Of a DNA stretch of 64,000 nt, positions 39,934-49,540 are shown in pieces (position 1 is the stretch's first letter; every line of letters starts with the position of its first letter). The DNA is from Senegalimassilia anaerobia JC110 (GTDB lineage Bacteria; Actinomycetota; Coriobacteriia; Coriobacteriales; Eggerthellaceae). The position numbers were made by a program, and so were the translations under genes. The DNA lies in assembly GCF_000236865.1 (NCBI RefSeq), contig NZ_HE611015.1, positions 1-64,000 of the forward strand. Direction: 5' to 3'. The notes below the pieces were generated by a model. That model was not told the origin of the DNA. It saw nothing but the letters and a program-made list of their open reading frames with translations, and did not search any database.

Positions 39934-42564
39934 ATGCCTGAGAAGAAAGTGGCCGTCATCGACGGCAACTCGTTGATGCACCGCGCCTTCCATGCGGTGC
40001 CGCCGACCATGAACGCCCCGGACGGCACGCCCACCAACGCGGTGTTCGGCTTCATAGCCATGCTGCTCAAGTTCATCGATATCTCCAATCCCGACGCCAT
40101 CGTGTGCGCCTTCGATGCCGGGCGGCCGAAGTTCCGCACCGAGGCGCTCGAGCAGTACAAGGCCCAGCGTCCTCCCATGGACCCGGGACTGAAGGCGCAG
40201 TTCCCCATCATCGAGGAGCTGCTCGAATCCATGAGCATTCCCGTGGTGCGCGTGACGGGCTGGGAGGGCGACGATATCCTGGGAACCGTTGCGGCGCGCG
40301 ACGAGGCGCTGGGTTACCGCACGCTGCTGGTCTCGGGCGATAAGGACGTCTACCAGCTGTGTTCCGAGCTCACGCACGTGGTCACCACGCGCAAGGGCAT
40401 CACCGACGTGGCCATCTACGGCCCGGGCGAGGTGCGCGAGCGTTACGGTGTGGAGCCTTCGCAGTTCCCCGATTTCCTGGGACTGAAGGGCGACAGCTCC
40501 GACAACATCCCCGGCGTGCCGGGCGTGGGCGACAAGACGGCGGCGAAGCTGCTGGGCGCCTACGGCAGCCTCGAGGGCATTTACGAGCATATCGACGAGC
40601 TGCGCGGCAAACAGAAGGAGCGCATGGAGGAAAACCGCGATGCGGCGTTTACCAGCCGCAAGGTGGCGACCATCGTGCGCGACCTGGATTTCCCCTTGGA
40701 CCTTGAGGGCGCGGCGTTTCCGGCGTTCAGCGCGCAGGCCGTCACCGAGGCTTTCTCAAAGTATCGCTTCAATGCGCACCTGACGCGCGTGCTCAAGCTG
40801 GTGGGCGAGGCCCCCGAGCGCGCCTCAGCTGCCATCGAGGTTGGCCAGGTCCTGCACGGCGAAGAGGCCGAGAAGCTTGTGGATGCGGTCTTGGAATCGG
40901 GCGAGCAGGTGGGCGTTGCCATCGTCGATCCCGAGCAGGAGTCGCTGTTCGGCGGCGGGTCGGTCGTGGCGGTGTCCGCTTCGCAGGGCTGCGCCGTGTT
41001 CACCGACGACGCGGCGTTCTCCCAGCTTGCGCGTTTGGTCGCCGGCGGTAACTTCGCCGCAATCGATGTCAAGGCGGCGGTGCATCGCGTCTATCCGGCC
41101 GACAACGCCCTTCCCGCGCTGGTCGACGATGGGCAGCTCATGTCCATGCGCGCCTTCGACCTGGGGCTTGCCGGGTACGTCTTGAACTCCTCGGTGTCCG
41201 AGTATACCTACGATGTGCTGCTCGACACCTATATGGGCGGCGTGCTGCCCGTGGCGAAAACCGAAGAGCAACGCGCATGCGCGCAAGCTGCCGCCGCGCG
41301 CACCCTGGTCGGCCCGCTTACCCGCGCCCTTGAGGACGAGGGCTCGGAGCGCGCCTATTTTGATATCGACCTGCCGCTTGTGGCGGTGCTCGCCATCATG
41401 GAGCGCACCGGCGCGGCCATCGACGTCGAGCGTCTCGCGCAGCTGGGCGCGTCCACGGGCGAGGAAATCGAGGGCCTGCGAACGCAGATCTTCGAGCTTG
41501 CCGGCCAGGAGTTCAATGTGGATTCCCCCAAGCAACTCGGCCACATCCTGTTCGAGGTGCTTGGGCTGCCCGCGCGCAAAAAAACCCAGCGCGGGTATTC
41601 CACCGACGCCAAGGTGCTCAAAGAGCTTGCCGAGATCCACGAGCTGCCCGCCCTTGTGCTGCGCTATCGCGAGCTGGCGAAGATCAAGTCCACCTACATC
41701 GACGCGCTGCCGCGTATGCGCGCCGGCGACGGGCGCGTGCATTCCAGCTTCAACGAGACCGTCACCACCACTGGGCGCCTGTCCTCATCGGATCCCAACC
41801 TGCAGAACATCCCCGTGCGCACGCAGTTCGGGCGCCATATCCGCGAGTGCTTCGTCCCGCTCGAGCCGGGATGCAAGTTCCTCTCGGCGGACTACTCTCA
41901 GATCGAGCTGCGCCTGCTCGCGCACCTTTCCGGCGATGAGGCGCTCATCCAGGCGTTCACCAGCGGCGCCGACTTTCACGCCTCCACGGCGTCGCGCGTG
42001 TTCGACGCGCCCATCGAACAGGTCACGCCCGAGCAGCGCAGCCGCGCCAAGGCGGTGAACTTCGGCATCGTCTACGGGCAACAGGCGTTCGGGCTGGCGC
42101 AAAGCCTGGGGATTTCCATCGCCGAGGCGAAGGGCATGATCGACCGCTACTTCGAGGTTCATCCCGGCGTGCGCGCCTATCTCGATGAAACGGTCGAGCA
42201 GGCCCGTGCCAACGGCTATGCTCAAACCATGTTCGGGCGAAAGCGTCATATCCCCGAGCTGCGCGCCGCCAACGGCAACACGCGCGGCTTCGGCGAGCGC
42301 ACCGCCATGAACCACCCCATGCAGGGCAGCGCTGCCGACATCATCAAGCTTGCCATGCGCCAGGTGCAGGAGCGCCTCATGGAAGAGGGCTTCAAGGCCC
42401 GCTTGCTCGTGCAGGTGCACGACGAGCTGGACTTCAGCGTGCCCGATGGGGAAGTGGAGGCGCTCTCGGCCATGGTTCGCGACGTCATGGAGCACGTGGC
42501 GGAGCTGAAGGTACCCTTACTCGCCGATATCTCGGCTGCCGATACCTGGGCTGAAGCGCACTAG
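39934..42564 (+). CDS. polA: DNA polymerase I
   Basis: An 876-residue repair and Okazaki-processing polymerase. The 5'-3' exonuclease domain is at about 1-290 (VIDGNSLMHRAFHAVP, VCAFDAGRPKFR, GDSSDNIPGVPGVGDKTA). The middle 3'-5' exonuclease-like domain lacks the acidic catalytic residues, as in many bacteria. The polymerase domain (about 470-876) carries DYSQIELRLLAHLSGD, RAKAVNFGIVYG and QVHDELDFSV. I use the ATG at 39934 after GAAGGAAG; the earlier ATG at 39898 overlaps the TATAAT box (39894-39899). Confidence 0.97.
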   Translation: MPEKKVAVIDGNSLMHRAFHAVPPTMNAPDGTPTNAVFGFIAMLLKFIDISNPDAIVCAFDAGRPKFRTEALEQYKAQRPPMDPGLKAQFPIIEELLESMSIPVVRVTGWEGDDILGTVAARDEALGYRTLLVSGDKDVYQLCSELTHVVTTRKGITDVAIYGPGEVRERYGVEPSQFPDFLGLKGDSSDNIPGVPGVGDKTAAKLLGAYGSLEGIYEHIDELRGKQKERMEENRDAAFTSRKVATIVRDLDFPLDLEGAAFPAFSAQAVTEAFSKYRFNAHLTRVLKLVGEAPERASAAIEVGQVLHGEEAEKLVDAVLESGEQVGVAIVDPEQESLFGGGSVVAVSASQGCAVFTDDAAFSQLARLVAGGNFAAIDVKAAVHRVYPADNALPALVDDGQLMSMRAFDLGLAGYVLNSSVSEYTYDVLLDTYMGGVLPVAKTEEQRACAQAAAARTLVGPLTRALEDEGSERAYFDIDLPLVAVLAIMERTGAAIDVERLAQLGASTGEEIEGLRTQIFELAGQEFNVDSPKQLGHILFEVLGLPARKKTQRGYSTDAKVLKELAEIHELPALVLRYRELAKIKSTYIDALPRMRAGDGRVHSSFNETVTTTGRLSSSDPNLQNIPVRTQFGRHIRECFVPLEPGCKFLSADYSQIELRLLAHLSGDEALIQAFTSGADFHASTASRVFDAPIEQVTPEQRSRAKAVNFGIVYGQQAFGLAQSLGISIAEAKGMIDRYFEVHPGVRAYLDETVEQARANGYAQTMFGRKRHIPELRAANGNTRGFGERTAMNHPMQGSAADIIKLAMRQVQERLMEEGFKARLLVQVHDELDFSVPDGEVEALSAMVRDVMEHVAELKVPLLADISAADTWAEAH

Positions 42565-42630
42565 CTTGTGGGCATTCCGTGAAGCGGGGCGGCGATGCGG
42601 AAAAAGCGGGCAACGCCGCCGCGTGTGTCC

Positions 42631-42659
42631 ACAACATCTGGTATCATATCGAATGTTGT
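42631..42659. promoter_or_regulatory. rplU promoter region with inverted repeat
   Basis: ACAACAT (42631-42637) and ATGTTGT (42653-42659) are exact inverted repeats flanking an extended -10 TGGTATCAT (42639-42647). The first r-protein codon is about 130 bp downstream, leaving a long leader. The repeat could be an operator or an RNA stem. Confidence 0.45.
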
Positions 42660-42787
42660 GCCCGAGGAGGCGCAGCGGAAATAAGTGCGATGATACGCGG
42701 AGACTGTGCATTCGATCACTTCGTTGACTTGCTACGGTCGCGCTGCTAAGCTATCGCCTTGCGTTTATTTCGAAAGTAGGAGAAAAC

Positions 42788-43093
42788 ATGTACGCAATCG
42801 TGAAAACGGGCGGCAAGCAGTACAAGGTTGCCGTCGGGGACAAGCTCAACATCGAGAAGCTGGACGCCGAGGTCGGCGCCACCGTCGAGCTTCCGGTCAT
42901 CTGCTTCGTCGACGGTGCCACCGTCGAGGCCGATCCGGCCAAGGCAGCTGCCAAGAAGGTCACCGCTGAGGTCGTCGAGCAGTTCAAGGGCCCCAAGCAG
43001 CTGGTGTTCAAGTTCAAGAAGCGCAAGAACTACAAGAAGCTGCGCGGCCATCGCCAGCAGCTCACGCGCGTTGAAATCAAGTCCATCGCTTAA
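42788..43093 (+). CDS. rplU: 50S ribosomal protein L21
   Basis: A 101-residue small ribosomal protein binding domain VI/II of 23S rRNA. The [18 protein letters not shown] opening and [22 protein letters not shown] ending are classic for L21. The ribosome site AGGAG precedes it. rpmA follows after 18 bp, the usual order rplU-rpmA, then obg. Confidence 0.98.
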   Translation: MYAIVKTGGKQYKVAVGDKLNIEKLDAEVGATVELPVICFVDGATVEADPAKAAAKKVTAEVVEQFKGPKQLVFKFKKRKNYKKLRGHRQQLTRVEIKSIA

Positions 43094-43111
43094 TTGTAAG
43101 GAGGGAATGAA

Positions 43112-43363
43112 ATGGCACATAAGAAAGGTCTCGGTTCTACCCGTAACGGCCGCGATTCCCACGCAAAACGACTGGGCGTGAAGATGTTCGCCGGCCAGCA
43201 GATCAAGACGGGCCAGATCATCGTCCGTCAGCGCGGCACCAAGTTCCATCCCGGCGACAACGTCGGCCGTGGCAAGGACGACACGCTGTTCGCTCTGTGC
43301 GACGGCACGCTGGAGTTCACGCGTGGCGTGAAGCGTCGCGTGCATGTCCGCCCCCAGGCGTAG
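43112..43363 (+). CDS. rpmA: 50S ribosomal protein L27
   Basis: An 83-residue protein near the peptidyl-transferase centre. [29 protein letters not shown] and the [15 protein letters not shown]-like segment are typical. The N-terminus begins directly with the functional MAHKKG tail, with no Firmicutes-type cleaved extension. The ribosome site AAGGAGGG is strong. Confidence 0.98.
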   Translation: MAHKKGLGSTRNGRDSHAKRLGVKMFAGQQIKTGQIIVRQRGTKFHPGDNVGRGKDDTLFALCDGTLEFTRGVKRRVHVRPQA

Positions 43364-43404
43364 CACAAGCCGCACGCGTGTGCGTGGCATCTATGCATTC
43401 GCGA

Positions 43405-43432
43405 AGCCCCCTGCCTTGCAGGGGGCTTTTTT
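43405..43432 (+). terminator. rplU-rpmA terminator
   Basis: AGCCCCCTGC (43405-43414) pairs with GCAGGGGGCT (43418-43427); TTTTT follows. Confidence 0.92.
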
Positions 43433-43464
43433 CGTATACAATCAGGGGATACACGCAATCCTAA

Positions 43465-44876
<1,412 letters not shown>

Positions 44877-44877
<1 letters not shown>

Positions 44878-46019
44878 TGGAGCAGCTGGATGCTAAGGCG
44901 GGCGTCGCACGGCGCCTGGTCATTAAGATCGGGTCTTCGACGCTCACCACGTCGGAGAGCAGCATCGATTACGAGTACCTGGCGGCGCTTGCCGACCAGA
45001 TCGCGAAGGTGCAGGCCGCCGGCTGGCAGCCTGTCATCGTGACGTCGGCCGCCATCGCGTGCGGCCTTGAGGCCCTGGGCATCCAGAAGCGCCCCAGCGA
45101 CATGCCGAGCCTGCAGGCGGCGGCGTCGGTGGGGCAGTCGGCTTTGGCCACGGCGTATGCCGAGGCGTTCGCGGCCCACGGCATCGTCACCTCCACGGTG
45201 TTGCTCACCCGCCGCGATACGGCAGATCGCCATGCGTATCTGCATGCCCGCAACACGCTTCTGCGCTTGCTGGAGCTGGGCGTGGTGCCCATCATCAACG
45301 AGAACGACACCATTGCCGTCGAGCAGATCAAGTTCGGCGACAACGACACGCTCGCCGCGCTGGCCGCGTGCTTGATCGATGCCGACCTCATGGTCATCCT
45401 CTCGGATATCGACGGTCTTTACGACGGTAATCCGAACACGAACCCCGACGCCAAGCTCATTCCCCATGTGGAATGCATCGGGCCTGAGATCCTGGCGGTT
45501 GCCGGCGGCGCCGGTTCCACGGTGGGCTCGGGCGGCATGATCACCAAGATCAAAGCCGCGCGCGTGCTCATGGTGGCCGGCATCCCCATGATCATCTGCT
45601 ACGGGCGCCAGCCCCATGTGGTCGAGGATGCGGCAGCGGGCAAGGCCGTCGGCACGCGTTTCTCGGCGTTGGAGAAGCCTCACGAGATCACGCCCCGCAA
45701 GCTATGGATCGCCCTTGGCGACTCGGCGCGCGGCGCGGTGGTGGTCGACGAAGGTGCGAAGTCGGCGCTCATCGGGCATGGCAAATCCCTGCTTTGCGTG
45801 GGCGTTGCCAGCGTCGAAGGTCGTTTCGAGGCCGGCGACATCGTCGACATCAAAGACCTTGCGGGGCATCTGTTCGCCCGCGGCCGCGCGGCGTTCTCCG
45901 CCGATGAGGTGGAACTTGCCTGCGGCAAAACGCGCGAGGTGCTCGAGCGCAACCGCCTGCTTGCCGCGCTGACCCAGCGTCCGTTGGTGCACCGCGACGA
46001 GCTGGTGGTCTTCGAATAG
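44877..46019 (+). CDS. proB: Glutamate 5-kinase
   Basis: Phosphorylates glutamate at the gamma-carboxylate, the first step of proline synthesis. The 380-residue enzyme has an amino-acid-kinase domain (VIKIGSSTLT, NENDTIAV, FGDNDTLAA, LSDIDGLYDGNP, GSGGMITKIKAA) and a C-terminal PUA domain (about 285-370). It overlaps obg by one base and is followed by proA. Confidence 0.97.
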
Positions 46020-46067
46020 GGGCGTTTCGCCCCATGCTTTGGATATACGACAGAATGTGAGTCGATC

Positions 46068-47375
46068 ATGCTGGAACAGGAAGTGCTGGCGGTCGCGCAG
46101 GCCGCCAAGAATGCTAGCCCGGCGCTCGCGCAGGCTACCGCGCAGGAGCGTAACGCCGCCCTGAGCGCTATGGCTCGTGCCTTGCGCGATCGGTCCGGCG
46201 CCATCGTGGCCGCCAATGCCCAGGATATGGACGCAGCGCGTCAAGCCGGCACCAAGGAAAGCCTGCTCGATCGTCTGATGCTCGACGAAGGGCGTGTCAT
46301 GGCCATGGCCGACGCGCTCGAAGACCTGGTAGCGCTTCCCGACCCGCTCAGCCGCGTGTTCGATTCGCGCACGCTCGACAGCGGCATCCGGCTCTCGCGT
46401 GTGGCGGTCCCGCTCGGCGTGGTGGCCGTCGTTTACGAGGCGCGCCCCAACGTCACCGCCGATGCTGCGGGCATTTGTCTGAAGTCGGGCAACGCCTGCG
46501 TGCTGCGCGGCGGTTCCCTGGCGGCCAAGTCCTGCGCCGCCATCGCGCATGTGCTGCACGATGCGGCGGTTTCGGCCGGCATGCCCGCCGGATGCATCGG
46601 CATCATCGAGTCCACCGATCGCGCCGCGGCCGACGTGCTCATGGGCCTGCGCGGCGTGGTCGACGTCCTTGTGCCGCGCGGCGGTGCGGGCCTTATCGCC
46701 CATTGCGTCGATTGCGCGAAGGTTCCCGTTATCGAGACGGGAACGGGCAACTGCCATGTGTACGTCCATTCCACGGCCGACTTCGATATGGCGCGAAACA
46801 TCGTCGTCAACGCCAAGTGCCGCCGCTATGGCGTGTGCAACGCCTGCGAGACGCTGCTCGTCGACCAGTCCGTGGCCGAGCGTTTCCTGCCGGAGCTGTT
46901 CGGCATGCTCGCCGACAAGGGCGTGCGCATCCACGGTGATGAACTTGCATGCAAGGCCGCGCTTGCTGCCGGTGAAAAGCGGTTACCGACCGATGCCGCG
47001 CTGCAGGTCGAGCGCGCTTCCGAGCAGGATTGGGAAACGGAATATCTATCGCCTGAACTGGCCGTGCGCTGCGTTAGCGGCCCCGAACAGGCTATCGCCC
47101 ATATCAACCGTTACGGCACGATGCATTCCGAGGCCATCGTCGCCGATCCGAATCTCGCCGAAGGCGCGGCGGCCATCGAGCGGTTCGTCAACGAAGTTGA
47201 TGCAGCCGCAGTGTATGTGAACGCCTCCACCGCGTTCACCGATGGCGGCATGTTCGGCCTGGGCGCCGAGATCGGCATCTCCACGCAGAAGCTGCACGTG
47301 CGCGGCCCCTTCGCGCTCGAGGGCCTGACCTCGTACAAGTACGTGCTGCGCGGCTCGGGGCAGGTGCGTGCCTAG
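46068..47375 (+). CDS. proA: Gamma-glutamyl phosphate reductase
   Basis: NADPH-dependent reductase making glutamate semialdehyde, the second step of proline synthesis. A 435-residue aldehyde-dehydrogenase fold: VPLGVVAVVYEARPNVTADAAG, LKSGNACVLRGGSLA, IETGTGNCHVYV, and YGVCNACETLLVD carrying the catalytic cysteine. Typical length. Its stop lies within the start region of the NadD fusion. Confidence 0.97.
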   Translation: MLEQEVLAVAQAAKNASPALAQATAQERNAALSAMARALRDRSGAIVAANAQDMDAARQAGTKESLLDRLMLDEGRVMAMADALEDLVALPDPLSRVFDSRTLDSGIRLSRVAVPLGVVAVVYEARPNVTADAAGICLKSGNACVLRGGSLAAKSCAAIAHVLHDAAVSAGMPAGCIGIIESTDRAAADVLMGLRGVVDVLVPRGGAGLIAHCVDCAKVPVIETGTGNCHVYVHSTADFDMARNIVVNAKCRRYGVCNACETLLVDQSVAERFLPELFGMLADKGVRIHGDELACKAALAAGEKRLPTDAALQVERASEQDWETEYLSPELAVRCVSGPEQAIAHINRYGTMHSEAIVADPNLAEGAAAIERFVNEVDAAAVYVNASTAFTDGGMFGLGAEIGISTQKLHVRGPFALEGLTSYKYVLRGSGQVRA

Positions 47376-47376
47376 G

Positions 47377-48777
47377 ATGGTCCTCACGCAAGCCGGCGTC
47401 GGCGCCGGGTGCGAGCAAGCGGCGGCTGCCCCCGTGGTCTGCGAGCGCTTCGACGATCTTGGAGCCGACGGCCGTCCGGTGCGCCTCGGCATCATGGGCG
47501 GCACGTTCGACCCCATCCATATCGGGCATCTGGCCTGCGCAGAACAGGCGCGCGAGGCGTTCAGCCTGGATGCCGTGGTGTTCATCCCCGCGGGAAAGCC
47601 GGCGTTCAAGCTCAAGCGCGACGTCACGCCCGCTGAGCAGCGCTTCGAGATGTGCCGTCTGGCGGTGCAGGGCAACCCTGCTTTCGACGTCAGCCGCATC
47701 GAGATAGACCGCCCGGGCGTCACCTACACGGCCGATACGCTGCGCCAGCTTCGTGAACATTATCCGGGAAACGTGGCGCTGTTCTTCATCACGGGCGCGG
47801 ATGCGGTATGCTCCATCTTGAAGTGGCGCGAAAGCGCCGCCATCGCCAGCATGGCGGAGTTGATCGCCGCAACGCGGCCGGGATACGCCCTTTCGGAGGA
47901 AACCAAGCTCACCATCGAGCGGTCGGGCAACTTCCGCATCCATATGCTGGAGGCAACGGGGCTGGCCGTGTCGTCAAGCTACCTGCGCGCCCGCGTGCAA
48001 GCGGGCCTATCCATACGCTATTTGACGGTGCGGCGGGTGCTCGACTATATTGCCGCCCATGGGCTCTATGGTTGGAAGCGGAACAGGGAAGCGGTGTGCG
48101 AAGTGAGCGAAGTCGAAGCGGATCGAAGCAGGGCAACGGAGCTGGGCGCGGCAGGCATTCTCGGCGATGCGTTTTACCAGGCCCGGCGCGATGACCTCGC
48201 GCATCGCGTGAAACGTAGCCGCTTCGAGCATTCCCTGGGGGTTTCCGAGACGGCGGCGCGCATGGCGCGGGTCTACGGGCAGGATGAACGTCTGGCCCGT
48301 CTGGCAGGCCTTCTGCACGATTGGGACAAGGGCTACGATGACGAGGGCATCCGCGCTCGCGCGGTCGAGCTCGGTATCGCCGATCAGCTGGCAAGCTATC
48401 TGGACATGCCCCATCTGCTGCACGGCCCTACCGCCGCGGCAGCGCTGGCCAGGGAATTCCCCGAGCTTCCGGCGCCGTTGCTGCAGGCCATCCGCCTGCA
48501 TACCACCGGGGCCGTAGGCATGTCGCCGCTCGACCTTATCGTGTACGTGGCAGACGTCATCGAGCCTGGGCGCTATTGCGCGGGGGTCGACAAGCTGCGC
48601 GATATGGTGGGGAAGGTGGAGCTTGAGGATCTGTTCATGGCAACGCTCGTATACGTGGTGGGAAACCTCATCGAGCGTCGCAAGCTCATCCATCCCGATA
48701 CCGTGACCGTTTGGAACTATTACGTGGCACGCGCACGTGAGCGCGCCGCCGCAAACGATGCGAAAGGAAGCAAGTGA
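47377..48777 (+). CDS. NadD-YqeK fusion: nicotinate-nucleotide adenylyltransferase plus HD phosphohydrolase
   Basis: Two domains in one 466-residue chain. The front (about 35-225) is NadD: GIMGGTFDPIHIGHL with the adenylyltransferase HIGH, FIPAGKPAFK, FFITGADAV and the SSSYLRARV pocket; it makes NaAD for NAD synthesis. The back (about 260-460) is a YqeK-type HD domain: RFEHSLGVSETA, LAGLLHDWDKG, HGPTAAAAL and YVADVIEPGR, a diadenosine tetraphosphate hydrolase in characterised homologues. The two are adjacent but separate genes in many Firmicutes. The start is uncertain: ATG 47377 is chosen, but GTG 47368 is possible. Confidence 0.92.
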   Translation: MVLTQAGVGAGCEQAAAAPVVCERFDDLGADGRPVRLGIMGGTFDPIHIGHLACAEQAREAFSLDAVVFIPAGKPAFKLKRDVTPAEQRFEMCRLAVQGNPAFDVSRIEIDRPGVTYTADTLRQLREHYPGNVALFFITGADAVCSILKWRESAAIASMAELIAATRPGYALSEETKLTIERSGNFRIHMLEATGLAVSSSYLRARVQAGLSIRYLTVRRVLDYIAAHGLYGWKRNREAVCEVSEVEADRSRATELGAAGILGDAFYQARRDDLAHRVKRSRFEHSLGVSETAARMARVYGQDERLARLAGLLHDWDKGYDDEGIRARAVELGIADQLASYLDMPHLLHGPTAAAALAREFPELPAPLLQAIRLHTTGAVGMSPLDLIVYVADVIEPGRYCAGVDKLRDMVGKVELEDLFMATLVYVVGNLIERRKLIHPDTVTVWNYYVARARERAAANDAKGSK

Positions 48778-49259
48778 ACGAGGCAGTGGACAACAACGCC
48801 CCCATCAATCAGGGCGTGGATATGTACGGACGTCAGAAGCCCGACCTTCTCAGCCCGCGCGAGTGCGCCATCATCGCCGCGCAGGCCGCTAACGAGAAGA
48901 AGGCCACCGATATCATGGTGCAGCAGGTCGGCGACCTGATCGGCGTCACCGAGTACTTCGTCATCTGCACGGCGTCGAACAACCGTCAGGTCGATGCCGT
49001 AGTCGACGAGATCGAGGAGCAATGCCGTCTGCGCGGCGGCGCGAAGCCCTATCACATCGAGGGCACGGCCGACGGCACGTGGTCGCTGCTGGATTACGGC
49101 AGCTTCATCGTGCATGTGTTCCAGCCCGAAACGCGCGATTACTATCGCCTGGAATCGCTGTGGAACGACGCGCCCCTGGTTGACCTGGAAGGGGAGGCCG
49201 GCTTGACCGATCTGACCTATTCCGAGCGCATCGCCAAGCTGGTTGGCCGCGAAGCGTAG
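48774..49259 (+). CDS. rsfS: Ribosomal silencing factor RsfS
   Basis: A 161-residue product starting with GTG inside the end of the previous gene (4-base overlap). The core has KKATDIMVQQVGDLIGVTEYFVICTASNNRQVDAVVDEI and the WSLLDYGSFIVHVFQPETRDYYRLESLW block, which binds L14 and keeps 30S and 50S apart in poor growth. The tail after SLWNDA is longer than in E. coli and acidic. Last gene of the operon; a T-poor hairpin follows. Confidence 0.95.
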   Translation: MNEAVDNNAPINQGVDMYGRQKPDLLSPRECAIIAAQAANEKKATDIMVQQVGDLIGVTEYFVICTASNNRQVDAVVDEIEEQCRLRGGAKPYHIEGTADGTWSLLDYGSFIVHVFQPETRDYYRLESLWNDAPLVDLEGEAGLTDLTYSERIAKLVGREA

Positions 49260-49306
49260 CGCACCATCGCCCGCAACCGTTCAAGGCGCCGCCGGTGCCG
49301 TTAGCA

Positions 49307-49338
49307 GATGCCCGCACGTCGCAAGGCGTGCGGGCATC
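49307..49338 (+). terminator. Hairpin after rsfS
   Basis: GATGCCCGCACG (49307-49318) pairs with CGTGCGGGCATC (49327-49338); no T run. Confidence 0.5.
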
Positions 49339-49540
49339 GCTGTATCCGGATCTCGAATCTGTTGTGAGTTCGCTTTGTGATACCCACAATATATAGTTCA
49401 TGAAATCCTATAGTTTGTGAAAACATGCGAAATCACCTTGCATTATCGAAATACCGGCTCTTGTCGGCATCAATATATTGCGGTATGGTGGCGGCATCAC
49501 AGGCCAAGCATCCGATCCCGTCTTATAGGGGGTTTGCAGG

